A stretch of 64,000 bases of DNA from contig CANXME010000820.1 of assembly GCA_948144175.1 (NCBI GenBank), forward strand, positions 1-64,000. Direction: 5' to 3'. Under the pieces are notes generated by a model. That model made no database searches. It was given only the letters and a program-made list of their open reading frames with translations, and had not been told where the DNA came from. The position numbers and the translations under genes were made by a program. The first letter of the stretch is position 1. Every line of letters starts with the position of its first letter. This document shows, piece after piece, positions 31,651-43,246 of this stretch. Source of the DNA: Closterium sp. NIES-65 (taxonomy: Eukaryota > Streptophyta > Zygnematophyceae > Desmidiales > Closteriaceae).

Positions 31651-33601
31651 GCGGGTGAAACGGCATCCGCCCTGACGCCGGCCCCTGCGCCGACGTCCAC
31701 ATGTCCAGCGACATGCTCTTGTAGAACACCACGTCCGACGTGGTGACCACCCGGTTGTCGGAAATGTCGAGGAGCTCCCAGCCCTTGCTCTCGGACACGC
31801 CGAGGTGAAGGCCCCACAGTGCCTTCGGCTGCAGCTTCCCACCACGCTGCTGCTCGAGGACTAAGATCTGCGCCATGCAGCCCCACACCCGCGCCAGTGA
31901 CAAGTCGGGCTTCTTCCCGGTCAGCAGCTGGTACGGCGTCGTTCCTAGCGACAACGCCGACCTCTCAAGGCAGTTGCGAACCCAGACGGCCTGCCGTAGA
32001 GGGAGGTGCCACCAGTGGTGCTGCACGCCCATGTGCAGCAGCATCGTCCGAACCCACTCCACCACCGTCCTCATCTCCCGCTCCGCCATGCCGTTCTGCT
32101 GCGGGGTGTATGGGCAGGTCAGATCGTGGACGATCCCCTTGCCGTTCACGAAGTTGGTGAACTGCTTCCCGAGGAACTCCCCTCCCGGGTCAGAGCGCAG
32201 CATCAATACCGACTTCCTCGTCTGCCGCTCAGCCACCGCCAGCCACTGCACGAACACCGGCAACGCATCTGACTTCTTGGCGACCGGCTTCACCCACACG
32301 TAGCGGGTCTTGCGGTCCTTCAGCAGCAAGAAGTACAGGCTGCCATCCTTGGCAGCCACGCGGAACGGCCCGCACAGGTCGATGTGCACGACGGCCAGCA
32401 CGTCGTCGGCATCGGAGCCTTGGTCGGGGAAGGTGTGCCGCGCCAGCTTCCCGCCGACGCACGAGACACACGGTGAGTCGGCGCCCGTCGCCGACTTGAG
32501 GTCCAGCCCAATGGCGACCTCATTCTTCGCCGAGTTTCTGATGGTGTCCATGCCGACGTGCGCAAGCCTTGCGTGCATCCTGTCTGGCGATTCCTTCGTC
32601 GCCGAGACGATCGCGCGCAGGGCCACTACCTCCGTGGTAGGCGTTGTCGGCGAAGCCGAGCAGGGGCGCAGGTCGGTGCAGAGGACACGCCCGGTGTACG
32701 TCACCCGACCGAGCACCTCCCCTGCTGCCGAGACGAGCAGCATCCCGTCGCCGTCCTCCTGCAGCTTCACGTCGTGCTCCTCCAGCTGGCCGGCTGAAAG
32801 CAGGTTTGCCCTCACACCCGGGACGTACAGCACGTCGGGGATGAGCACCTGCTTCCCGGCCTCCCCTTGCAGAGCGACAGTGCCGCGGCCCTGGACGTCC
32901 TGCAGTGCCCCATTGAAGCCGCGCACGCGCTTGATGGAGCTGCTCGGCTGCAGGTCGACGAAGACTTCCTTCGTCCCCATCAGGTGGTGGGAGCAATCGC
33001 TGTCGAGCAGTACCACCGCCGGGTTCGCCCGCACAGCTGCCGCCACCGCCTGGAAGTCCTCCCCAGCCTCTGGCGTCAGCGAGACGGTCGGCTCCACGAC
33101 GCCGACCAGCGAGCACGACGTCGTCTTGTCGTCCCGCCCCTTGCCGCCTGCAGAGGAGTCGGCGTCCTTCGCCGAGGTCGACGTCGTCGACTGCTTCTCC
33201 TTGCGCACCTTGTTTCCTCCTCGACGAAGGCGACGACTGCAAGACCTCCCGCGGCCTCCCTTGGCGTCGTCGTCGTCGGAGTCACTGCGGTCGGGGCACT
33301 CGTAGGAGAGGTGGTCGGGGTCGCCGCACAGCCAGCACTCCCGTCGTCGACCTCCTCCTCCTCGACCGCTGTCTTTGGCCGACTTCTTCTTGTCGGCGTC
33401 CTTGCTCGGCCTCCAGCCACTGCTACCGCCGCCGCCCGACTGCCCACGCTGCCCCGGTCGACCTCCTTGCTTCGTCGGGGCGACGAAGTTGGCCTGCGCC
33501 AAGAGCTCCTGGGAACTCTCGGCTTCCTGCATCGCCTCGTCCTGCAGGATATACGAGGTCAAGTTGTCCTTGTTGAGAGTCGCCCTCGTGCTTGGTGCCA
33601 T
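31650..33601 (-). pseudogene. Copia-2 zinc knuckle, protease and integrase
   Basis: Zinc knuckle CWLCGDPDHLSYEC (CX2CX4HX4C), protease site at 32996-33004, pre-integrase MHARLAHVGMDTI, and integrase HIDLCGPF, RSDPGGEFLG and PQQNGMAERE. The protease triplet reads DSD instead of the canonical DSG seen in copia-3, which should inactivate it. Long plus-strand open frames over this region are GC-rich antisense shadows. Confidence 0.9.
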
Positions 33602-33640
33602 GGACAGCCGCTTCAGCAGGTTGTAGCTGCTCGAGAGTCC

Positions 33641-34546
33641 CTACATGACGTGGGTGACGTACGACGCCGTCGAGTACTGCGCGCCGGCCATCCTGATGGT
33701 GGCGAGAATTTTCCGGGCCCGGTTGCAGTAGTCGGTCGCCCTGTCCTCGTCGCCCATGCGCAGATGCGTCAGCTGTCCTTCTAGCTGAGTGATGAACAAG
33801 TCGTCGGTGACTTGATAGGTCGACTCGATGAAGTTCCACGCCCGGTGGCCGGCGTCGAGGTACTCTCGGCACCACTTCAAGGCAATCTGCACGCCCGGCT
33901 AGCAGCACCGCGAGATGACCGTGAAGGTCAACAACTGCACGGCGCGAAACTCCGCACCCAGGTCGGGGTGGTGCTCCCCCGGCGTCGCCACGGTCCCTCG
34001 GGCGAAGCCGATCAGCCCGGCCATCTCAAGCTGGGGCTCGATGGCTTCCTTCCAGGTGAGGATGTCTTGTCGACCAACGAGCGGCGGGGTGACCGAGATC
34101 CTGTCCGGCATAAACTTGAAGTAGCCGTAGCTCGGTGCAATCCCGCACGCCGTCACCTGGGTCGCCGACATTGGCGACAAACCACTTCGACGCCCACCCG
34201 CGTCGCCCTGCGAGGAGCCTGCAGCCGCCAACGACTGCATCCCTCGCGCCTGAATGCTGCCGACTTCATCGGCGTGAATCACACCACGCTGCCTCGACGT
34301 GCCTCCCACACTGCTGCCGACTTGGCCACCTCCAGCGTTGACGCCCACGTCGACGCCGCCTTCGTTGGTCACCGGTCGAGGAGAAGCTGGTCGTGAAGAG
34401 GGATGTTCCGTCGCCCACATGGAGCGGAGTCCTGCCTCGACGACTGCCCAGGGTATCGCCACGTACTCCTGTGCCTCATGGCGTCTCCTCGCATCCTCCA
34501 GCCGTCCCTCCTGGGTGTCCATCACCTCGGCGTCGCCTACGCGCAC
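33641..34546 (-). pseudogene. gag: Copia-2 gag
   Basis: Gag frame with RISVTPPLVGRQDILTWKEA, FARGTVATPGEHHPDL, LKWCREYLDAGHRAWNFIE and LTHLRMGDEDRATDYC. In-frame TAG at 33899-33901 (Leu codon in copia-3) and at 33641-33643 (Gln codon in copia-3) break it. The start is placed at 34546, 100 bases inside the 5' LTR, as in copia-3. Confidence 0.85.
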
Positions 34547-34627
34547 GCTAGTGACTGCACGGCTGCCGGTCTACGAACACGATCGGTAAGTGCTAAGTCG
34601 GCTAGACTGAACTACGTCGCGGTGTAG

Positions 34628-34645
34628 TCCACGCTCACCGCACCA
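34628..34645 (-). promoter_or_regulatory. Copia-2 primer binding site
   Basis: Immediately inside the 5' LTR the minus strand reads TGGTGCGGTGAGCGTGGA. The leading TGG complements a tRNA CCA end. I cannot identify the tRNA. Copia-3 has the same site with one change. Confidence 0.7.
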
Positions 34646-35017
34646 TGCGGAGATAACTGCTGCAACGCGAGCTAGACTGTGGGCTAGGCACGTGTGCTCG
34701 TATGATCTCTGCGTTCGTTCACTTAGTCGTTTCCTTGTGTTCACGCTTCTTGCTAGTTCACGGGGAGAATTGGCAAGAGTTTCACTAGGAAAACATGACA
34801 ACAATGATAGCAACAACATTGGCAGCATCGACTACATCAGAGCTAGCTAGGCTGCTGGTCGATCTCCAGCGCAGCACGATCGACCGCACTCAAGCGCAGC
34901 AGCGCTAGCACCGCTCCAGCGTAGCAGAGTAGCGGTTCGCCAACGTTGCAAGTCCACGGTGTGCCAGCGCTGCACCAAGTCGGCTGCACAGCGTTGCAAC
35001 CGCATGACAACGGTGCA
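34646..35017 (-). repeat. LTR shared by copia-2 (5' LTR) and a second partial copy (3' LTR)
   Basis: A 372-bp TG...CA LTR. On its left lie the primer site and gag of copia-2. On its right lies sequence (35018-35330) homologous to the 3' internal end of copia-2 at 28540-28855. One LTR serves two same-orientation copies. Confidence 0.88.
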
Positions 35018-35335
35018 CCTGCTTCACACGTGTGCGCAGCTGGTTGGTGCGCACTTCCCTGTCACATGCACAGCGCAGACGCCTGGCAGACTCCACGCCA
35101 GCGACTGTGCCCACCAGCCACGTCGACCTCGGGATACCACCCCCGAGATCGGCCTCGCAGACTCACTCGCACACGTCGCCAGGGTATTCCGGTCGACCGG
35201 GCAACCACGCCTGACCGACCAGCACAGTCCGTAGCCGGCCACGCATGCCTGGCGTCCCCAGTCCGGCGTCCAGGCGCCCAGGATACCTTCCGAACCCCCA
35301 GGTCAGCGTCCAGACGCCCAGGTCACGGGACCTCT
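35018..35335 (-). mobile_element. Copia-2b: 3' internal remnant of a second copy
   Basis: About 315 bp closely matching the region next to the copia-2 3' LTR, with small deletions. It is truncated at about 35335, where a plus-strand copia reverse transcriptase of another family begins. Confidence 0.82.
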
Positions 35336-36423
35336 CCCGTTCTGCTCCGTCAACGTGCCCATGGACGAAGAAAATCCTCGCGACAGTGTCAACGCCGAAG
35401 TCTTCTATAACTTCGCCGACAACGGTTACGTAACCCCTACGATAGTCAACACAAATGAAGCAGAACGGATAGGGCCAAATTTCATACCCGATCCAGAAGC
35501 GGGAGACGAAGCAGCTTATCCCGAGGACACAACACTCCCCCGCTACTCACAAACCGGACTGCAAATCCTCGGCCTCGTCACTGCAGTGCACGGCAACACG
35601 CTTCCTAAGGAGCGTGCGACAGTTCAGCAGGCACTGGGGGGGGAACACAGGGAGAAATGGCGCGAAGCCATGGACAGAGAACTAAAGGCATTGGAGGAAC
35701 GCAACACCTGGAAGATCGTTCCAACAAGCATAGCGAGAAACAAGACCATTCTCACCGGGAAGTGGGTCTTCCGCATCAAAACGAAAGCAGACGGCACAAT
35801 CGAGAAATTCAAAGCACGCTGGGTCGTGCGAGGATTCGACCAGGAGCAAGGACGAGACTTCACCGAGACATTTGCCCCAGTTAGTAGACATACCTCTCTC
35901 CGAATCCTTCTCGCCGTCGCCGCCATGAAGAAGAAGAAGCTGCGACAAATTGATGTCGCCAACGCCTTCCTCTACGCACCCGTCGACGCCGAAATCTTCG
36001 TCGAGCTCCCTCACGGTACCCACGGGGAACCCAATCAGGTCTGCCAGCTGCTAAAATCTCTCTACGGAATCAAACAGGCCCCACGGTTGTGGCAACAGCA
36101 CCTGCACACCCGCCTCATCCGCATCGGATTCCGCCAACTGCCTCACGACCAAGGCATGTATCGACTCACTAAAGGCGCCAACTACATCCTACTCATCGTC
36201 TACGTCGACGATCTCCTCTACATCGGCTCTACCGACGACGTCACCACCTGGTTCGAAGGGGAGCTGCAGAAGGACCTCACGCTCACGGTCTCTTCTACCG
36301 TCACGCAGTACCTCGGGCTCAACATCCGCGAAGAAGAAAATGCGATATATCTAAGCGCCGAGAAATACGCCGACACGATCGCCAAGCGTTTTTCGCTCAC
36401 ACCTACCGCTATCGCCACGCCAT
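35336..36423 (+). pseudogene. Copia-4 reverse transcriptase fragment
   Basis: Open from ATG at 35355: EKWREAMDRELKALEERNTW, NKTILTGKWVFRIKTKADG, FKARWVVRGFDQEQG, RQIDVANAFLYAPVDAEIFV, CQLLKSLYGIKQAPRLW and VYVDDLLYIGS (YVDD at 36201-36212). It stops after ATPLN, without RNase H or LTR, and then fuses in frame to gag sequence. It is a well preserved fragment from a different copia family than copia-1/2/3. Confidence 0.85.
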
Positions 36424-37455
36424 TGAACGCATTACAAGTTCAATCGCAATTCGCGCACGTTCTCAAGCTGCAAACAACAAAGCCTTTCAACGGGAAAGAC
36501 TTCTTCACCTGGTCGTTCGAGTTCGAACTGATGATGGAAGGAGCACAGATTATCGGCTTCTTCGACGGGTCCCTGCCATATCCGACAAACGGGACACAAT
36601 ATGAGAAGCAGCAGTACACCTATCAATCAATGATGGCGTACACGATACTGCTAAGAAACATCACCCCGACCTAGCAGCAGAACATCAAGACTTACCGAGG
36701 CTACGGCAACTCCGCGGAGCTCGCGTACAACCACCTGAAGAACCTGTATCAAGCAACAGACAGCGTAAATCAAAGCAGGTTAATCAGCTGACAACGATTG
36801 AAATGAAACCAGGCGAGAAAGGCATGGCTTATATCAGCCGCTGCCGCGAATTGCGCGACAAACTTCTTCGATGCGGAGGGTCAATTTCAGAAGACGCCTT
36901 TGTCACGGTGGTCATTGGCGCTCGGCCCCCACTGGCGCTCCACTCGCGCCACTCGCTCCACTGGAGCACACGGGAGGATCTCCGAAGCGGCACTCTGCGC
37001 CGAAATCCACGCCGAACAGCAGGACATGGACCTGCAAGAAGAAAGACACAAGAAGAAAACATTAGCACCAGAGTTTGCGTTTCACACTCAGCGACGATAC
37101 AACGGCAACAACAATCGACAACAGCAACAAGTGAAGACGGTACCTCCGTTTTGTCACATCTGCAAGACCTCGGGTCATCCTCGCACGCACTGCCCGTCTC
37201 GTCAGCAGTCGACAACACCACAGCGACAACTCCGGCCTTCAAGCTCCCAAATTGCCTCAACGCAAACAAATCCGACGACCACAATCCAGGCTTCAACGAC
37301 TTCAACTGGACAACCTGCACAAGGAGCAAGAAATATTGTCAATTGCATGGTCAAGATAAACGACTCCTGCACAACAAAGTCACCACCGTACTACTCACCC
37401 GAAGAACAACTTGACAACAGCATGCCTCGCCGCGAATCTCTTCAACCGAACCCAA
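36424..37455 (+). pseudogene. gag: Copia gag fragment with zinc knuckle
   Basis: Copia-type Gag (PFNGKDFFTWSFEFELMME, QSMMAYTILLRNI) joined in frame to the preceding reverse transcriptase, with a TAG at 36672-36674. It continues in other frames with AYISRCRELRDKLLRCGG, and a CHICKTSGHPRTHC knuckle (CX2CX4HX4C) near 37150-37195. I cannot tell whether it belongs to copia-4 or to the downstream copia-5. Confidence 0.75.
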
Positions 37456-37462
37456 CGTACGG

Positions 37463-37680
37463 GTGGTACTGCTGGAGCTGCTGGAGGTGCTGGTGCTACT
37501 GGAGCTGGAACTGCTGGAGGTGCTGCTGGAGGTGCTGGAGCTACTAGGGCTGGAGGTGCTGCTGGAGCTAGAGCTGCTCGAGGTGCTGCTAGAGCTGGAG
37601 CTGCTGGAGGTGGTTCTGGAGCTAGAGCTGGAGTTCTTAGAGGTACTGGTGCTGTCGGTGCTGGTGCTGGAGGTGCTGTG
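37463..37680 (+). repeat. GCTGGAGGT-type imperfect repeat in a copia linker
   Basis: About 220 bp of GCT/GGA/GGT codons giving Gly-Ala-rich sequence. It lies where the variable linker of a copia polyprotein is expected, just upstream of the copia-5 reverse transcriptase. Confidence 0.8.
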
Positions 37681-38856
37681 TGGCCGCGACCGTACTTCGT
37701 TCCACTCCTTCAGCAGGTTCTTGGTCTCCCGCCTTCTGCTAACCTTGCTCCTCCCTTCTTGTGTCCACCGCTTGACCAATCCCAGCCACAGCTATTGCCA
37801 GCCTCTCCGCTGCCTGCTCCTTCTCCTTAGATTGAGCAGCCCGGAGGTCTTACTAAGCGTCACGAGCCTGCGTCTCCTCCTACGTTGCCTGTTCGCGCTA
37901 GTCACACTGGTCATCGTGTTCCGCGTCCGCGTCCTCCTCCAATCCCTGGCACGCACCAGATGGCACTTCGTCCTTCCTTTGTTCCACTGCGTGTCTCTCT
38001 GCCGTCTCCTCCTATGTCCTCCATTGCTGAAGGTCCGAACCCTGAGTCCGACTCCCTTCATGCTGCTAGTCGTACTATCACGCGTCTCCTGGCCACTGTT
38101 GTCACTAACCCTTCCTTTGAGTCCACTGCTGCGTCTGCCTTAGTTGCAGAGCTTGTCAACTTTGCTCCTCGCTGTCGCCTAGACTACGCCGCTAGCCTTG
38201 TTGCTGAGTAAGAGTCTGTCTGTCCTCCATCCGTCGGGGGTGGGTGTGCTCTTAGCACAGAAGTCCTTGAGGACAGGCAGGAGGACTTTGAGTGCTTTGC
38301 AGCTGCTGGACCTCATCTCGTGTCCATGCTGATTGCACCTGAGGGAGACGCGGATGCAGCAGACATCCCGACCCCGCGCTCTTACACAGAGGCGATAGAG
38401 GGTCCCTACTCCTCTCCGTGGCAGTCAGCCATAGACGCAGAGATGGCATTGTGGAAGTCCACAAGCACTTACGTCGACAAGGTTCCCCCACCTGGGACGA
38501 AGATCGTCAGTGGCATGTGGATTTTCGGGGTGAAGCGGCCGCTGGATTCTCCGCCTGTCTCAAGGCGCGTTACGTTGCACGAGGCTTCAGTCAGCAACAG
38601 GGAGTCGACTTCTTCCATAACTTTTCCCCTACCCCGAAGATGACCACTCTTCGGGTGCTGCTGCACGTCGCCGCTCAGCGTTACTACGAGCTTCACTCTC
38701 TTGACTTCAGCACTGCTTGCCAACAGGGTAGCCTGCACGAGGAGATCTGACTACGCCGCCCACCTGGGATTCACTGGGTCGTTCCCTCCTGGTACCCAGT
38801 GGAGCCTCCGGTGGCCAGTCTACGGTCTCCGCCAGGCGCGTCGCGACGGGCACGAC
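37680..38856 (+). pseudogene. Copia-5 linker and reverse transcriptase, left part
   Basis: Pro-rich linker, then SYTEAIEGPYSSPWQSAIDA, PPPGTKIVSGMWIFGVKRP, KARYVARGFSQQQGVDFF and TTLRVLLHVAAQRYYELHSL. There are frameshifts near 38540 and a stop after SLHEEI. The frame reaches VYGLRQARR when gypsy-2 begins at 38857; it resumes at 44999. Confidence 0.85.
38852..38856. other. Target site duplication of gypsy-2, left copy
   Basis: ACGAC directly before the LTR. The identical ACGAC follows the other LTR at 44999-45003. Confidence 0.9.
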
Positions 38857-39234
38857 TGTGAGGATCTGGGATCGAGCTCACAAAAGATGATTCAAATTGA
38901 ATTGAATTGAATGTCCACCTGGGTACAACACGAGGCTATATATAAGCTCGACACAAGGCCCCGTAACCAGGTGTTACGCGAAGGTTCCGCGGGTCGCGAA
39001 GCGTCCCGAACAGATCCTTACCGAATTCGGTAGAAGGCAATTCGGTGGCAACCGAAAAGCCAGAATTCGGTGCACGCAACCTAGCTCGGTGCTATAACTA
39101 TAATAAAATATAGGAAAGCACCTAGCCTAGGAAATCAAGCAATTCATGCATGCATATGATTATCCTATGCTAGAAATAGCATGATAAAGTAGAGGCAAGC
39201 AAGCATAGCTGGCATAAGCCGTCGTACTCTCACA
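38857..39234 (-). repeat. Gypsy-2 3' LTR
   Basis: 378 bp. Its TATA-box region reads GGCTATATATAAGC; the 5' LTR has TATAGGC, one of the few differences. Confidence 0.93.
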
Positions 39235-39244
39235 CGTCCCCCCC

Positions 39245-40815
39245 TCAAAGCTGGGTGGCGTGAGATACACCCTGCTTGACAAGATAGTCCTTGAGAGCAC
39301 GGCGTGGGTTGCCCATATCAGCTTCTACAACCCAACTGTCCTCAGTGGGGTCGTATCCCTTCCAGCGTATCAAGATTTCGAGAGTCTTGCCACCGCGGCG
39401 CCGATGAGAGAGAACGCGTTCGATCTCGTACTCGGGTTCATCCTGTATGAGAACAGGTGGTGGTGGCGGTAGTTGCCGTCCCTGGAACTGTTGGTTGGGG
39501 TCCTTGTAGGGCTTCAGTTCTGGACATGGAAAGCGTTGTGAAGCTTCCATGTATCTGGTAAGCGCAAGCGGAATGTAACTGGTGTCACCTATGCCTCAAC
39601 GAGAAAAGGACCACAGAAGCGAGGCCGGAGTTTGGATGGGAGGTGAGACAGGTTCAAGTTGCGCGTGTCAAGAAGCACCTGATCTCCGACTGCTATTAAG
39701 TGATCACGTCGCTGACGATCGGCATACTGCTTCTGGGAGTTCTGCATCGTGGTGAGACGTCGCTGAGTCTTCTCCCATAGCTGCTGCATGGTGGTGACGA
39801 AGTCATGTGCGGCTTGGACGTGTGCCGGTGTAGTTGGCTGCTGTGGTGTGAGTTGTTCCCGTCCGTAACACAGGAAGAAAGGAGTTTTCCCTGTGGCCGC
39901 ATGTGATGCGTTGTTGAAAGCGAACTCTAGGGTTGGTAACTGTGTGTCCCAGTAGCTGACGTCGTCCTTGCAAGCTGTGCGCAGTAACTGTTCAACCACT
40001 TGATTGAGTCGCTCTGTCTGTCTGTCAGTCTGGGGGTGGTATGCTAAAGACATTGTAAGCTTTGTCCCCAACAGTCCCATGAGCTCCTTCCAGAACTTAC
40101 TCGTGAATTTGGGGTCTCTGTCTGAGATGAGTGTAGCGGGGATACCGTGGATGGTGATGATGCGGTCGAAGAAGAGTCGAGCAGTTGCTTCAGCTGTAGC
40201 TGTGGCGTTGGTCGGTATGAAGTGACCCATTTTGGAGAACTTATCGATCACCACGAGGATGGAATCATGTCCCCGTGAGGTCGAAGGAAGCCCTGTGATG
40301 AAGTCGAGGCTAACGACCTGCCATGGCTGCTCCGGTACGGGTAGAGGCTGAAGTAACCCTACTTTTTTCTGCTTGCTGCTCTTCATCCGCTGGCACGTGT
40401 CGCAAGAGGTGACGAACTGCTGCACGTCTGCTGCCATCCCGGGCCAGTAGTAATACTTCGCTATCCCTGCTAACGTCTTGTTGCTCCCGAAATGTCCCGC
40501 GTAAGGTACGTCGTGAAACTCCTCCAATAGGATCTGCCATAGCGGGGCGTAATTCGGTACCCAAATCTTTCCTAAACCCTTCCTTACAGCTAAGTCTTTC
40601 TCCCACTGTAATGGCTTCTTGGTCTGTGCTGTAGCAATCTCTGCGTCCACGAAGTACCCATGTTGGAATAGACCCTTGAGCAGAGGGTTCATCCCGTCGA
40701 GCTGGATGCCTGCTACATGTCCGGGGCGGCTCAACGCGTCTGCCTTGTTGTGTAGCCCGGGCTTGTAGACGATGTCGTAGTGGAAGTGAGTTTCCAGGAA
40801 GTCCACCCACCGCAC
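39245..40815 (-). pseudogene. Gypsy-2 integrase and chromodomain
   Basis: RNase H tail (YDIVYKPGLHNKADALSRP), H2C2 zinc finger (H..N in GHFGSNKTLAGIAKYYYWPG, then CDTCQRMK), integrase core VVSLDFITGLP, FITDRD-equivalent LISDRDPKF, and TDRQTERLNQVVEQLL. After a short break at 39551-39588 comes the chromodomain YEIERVLSHRRRGGKTLEIL and RWKGYDPTEDSWV. Chromodomains direct chromovirus integration to marked chromatin. Confidence 0.9.
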
Positions 40816-40895
40816 CTGTCGTCGTGAGAGTGTCGGCTGTGACTTCAGGTATTTGAGACTGCAGTGGTCAGTATAGACTGTAGTCTTGGCTCCCT

Positions 40896-41270
40896 CTAGG
40901 TAACACCTCCTTGCTTGAAGGCTATGACTATCGCTAAGGCTTCCTTGTCGTGAATGGGGTAGTTTAGTTTTGCTCCGTGTAGCTTCTTACTGAGGTAGGC
41001 AATGGGCTGTAAACCGCGTCCGTGATCATGCATCAGTACTGCTCCGACTGCTTGGTCACTAGCGTGTGCTTCCACCACGTAGTCCTTGTCTGGATCCGGC
41101 AAGATGATTACTGGCGCTGTAGTCAGTGCTGTCTGTAGCTGCTCCATGGCTTGCTGATGAAGGGTTTCCCATTTGTAGGGCGTAACTTTTTTCAGTAGGT
41201 CGGTCAGTGGCGCTGCTATCTTAGCGTACTGCGGCACGAACCTGTTGTAGTAGTTGGCGAAGCCTAGGAA
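40896..41270 (-). pseudogene. Gypsy-2 RNase H
   Basis: KIAAPLTDLLKKVTPYKWE, VEAHASDQAVGAVLMHD and PIAYLSKKLHGAKLNYPIHD match the RNase H that follows gypsy reverse transcriptases. The family Asp of the first motif (usually DAS) reads HAS here. The frame is lost near 40900. Confidence 0.82.
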
Positions 41271-42308
41271 CTACTGTAACTCCTTCACGTTCTCTGGTAC
41301 TTTCCACTTCTTGACGGCTTCGATCTTCCATGGGTCCACGTGTACGCCCTCGGCACTCACCATGTGCCCGAGAAACTGCACCTTCTTCAGGGCAAAGTCG
41401 CTCTTTGACAGCTTCACGTAGAACTTGTTTTTCCGTAGGATCTCGAACACCTTCCGCAGATGCTCTACGTGCTCCTTCATGTTCTTGGAGTAGATGAGAA
41501 TGTCGTCCAGGTACACCACCACACATTCGTCCAGCAGGGGTCGTAAGATGTGATTCATCTCCGCCTGAAACGTTGCTGGTGCGTTGCAGAGTCCGAACGG
41601 CATCACCAAGTATTCGTAGGAGCCGTATCTGGTATGGAACGCTGTCTTGTGGACGGAGTTGTCTGCCATCTTGATCTGCCAGTAGCCCGATCGTAGGTCC
41701 AGCTTCGAAAATACTGTTGCTCCACGCAGTTGATCGAGTAGGTCGTCTATGCGCGGTATGGGATATTTGTTTTTGACTGTCTGTTTGTTCAGTGCGCGGT
41801 AGTCGATGCACATCCGTAGACTGCCGTCTGGTTTTGGAGTGAAGGGAACTGGTGCGCCGTAGGGAGAGGTGGATGGGCGGACGAGTTGTCTGTCCAGTAG
41901 ATACTCTATCTGTTTTTTCATGTCTGTCAGTTCAGTCGGACTCAGTCGGTATGGTGCACGTGAGACGGGTTTCGCACCTGGTTCCTCCACGATCTCGTGT
42001 TTGTGGATGCGTGCTGGAGGTATGCCTGCAGGTAGGTCGTCGGGCATTATATCCTTGTACTGCTCCAAGACCTCTTTCAGTGCTGCAGGTAGCTCGGAAC
42101 TCGGCTTCTCCTCCTCTGCTGCTGCCATAACCAGTGCTAGGTAACCCGTGTTACTCTTGTTTACCGTCTGTTCGAACCGTGCCAGTGTCGTTTCAGGTAC
42201 GTCCCCTGTATCCGTCCAGCTTCGCAGCTCCACTCGTTTCCCGTTGTTGTAGATGCACACCTTGCTGTTGACCCAATCGATCTCGGGGTTGAACCGCTTC
42301 AGGAAATC
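41271..42308 (-). pseudogene. Gypsy-2 reverse transcriptase
   Basis: Open frame with [73 protein letters not shown], and [13 protein letters not shown] containing the catalytic YLDD. It ends in TAG at 41271-41273 just after [11 protein letters not shown], where functional elements continue into the RNase H. Confidence 0.92.
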
Positions 42309-42527
42309 TCACCCCAAGATAAAATCTAATCCTTTGATGTTGGTGACTGGTAGCTTCGGCTTCCACCTCAACGCACCTATATGCAGTTGCAGTGATGCTT
42401 CGCCGTGGATAGGAAGCTTCGTACCGTCCACCATGGTTGCTGAAAACTGGGTCTCTTCCGCCTTCTCTCCAATTTTCTCCAATGCTCCGCGGTCACACAC
42501 CGAGTGAGATGCACCGCTGTCCACCAA
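42309..42527 (-). pseudogene. Gypsy-2 aspartic protease
   Basis: MVDSGASHSVCDRGALEKIG carries the DSG active-site triad, and IKGLDFILG is the family C-terminal segment (usually LG.DWL). A stop separates it from the reverse transcriptase frame. Confidence 0.85.
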
Positions 42528-43246
42528 TGCCTGGAGGCGTCGCCCATTGCATTACACCTCGAGGAGAAGTGGTTTCTGCTGTGCTGAGTAGCCAAAGAGG
42601 GTCTCGTTAATAGGATCATAGGGTACATCAAACTTAATACCTTCCCTTTTTCCTATACCTGACTCAGCGCTTTCCAACTTCACCTGGGGGGTAGGAGGAT
42701 TTTTCCGAGGCTTGTGTAATTTTTCCTGAGCCTGGATGTCTCCTCTAAGCCTTGGCAGCTGTGTAGGCTTCACCTGTGGGCGACAGGGAGCCTTAACACT
42801 GTGCTGCGGGGAGAGAATATTCACTCCACGGAACGCACGACCCTTCTCTATGCTCCGTAGTATTTTGCCCAACTTCTCAGGTACCTGAATAATTTCTAAA
42901 GGCTTTTTCTTGGCCTCTAGACCACCCCTGAATTTTTTGAAGGCTTGTAAACCACGAGAAGCAATATTCTTCGTTAGAGCTTCTTTATAGGATACTTTTA
43001 ACGAATTCTTACTTTCGTGGGAGTTCGGCTGGAGTTTCCCGGTCGGTGCAGAGTCTTTTTTCGCGGAGCCTCCATTCGCCTCGGCGATTTCCCCTGATGC
43101 CGGCCGGTCATGACGTTTTAAATTCGCGCCATCATTTTCTCCTTTTTTCACCCGCTCCGAAGTCGCCACGTCGTCGCCTTTTCCTGCATTTCGGATCTTT
43201 ACGCGATCGCTAGGTTGATCCGCGGCTACTGGCGATTCCCGTTTTT

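Larger units (their letters stand above)
28168..35017 (-). mobile_element. Copia-2: complete but defective Ty1/copia element
   Basis: Two 372-bp LTRs with TG...CA ends (5' LTR 34646-35017, 3' LTR 28168-28539) flank gag, protease, integrase, reverse transcriptase and RNase H in minus orientation. It is the same family as copia-3. Stop codons occur at 33899-33901, 33641-33643, 30792-30794 and 30363-30365, most explained by CAG or TGG to TAG. No 5-bp target duplication is found: the right side continues directly into a second copy. Confidence 0.92.

Noticed and set aside
31222..33784. Several long plus-strand open frames across copia-2
   Set aside because: GC-rich antisense shadows of the minus-strand polyprotein; no domain fits.
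34621..34645. tRNA gene next to the copia LTR
   Set aside because: Only a primer binding site; no cloverleaf sequence is present, and I saw no tRNA or rRNA gene elsewhere in the window.
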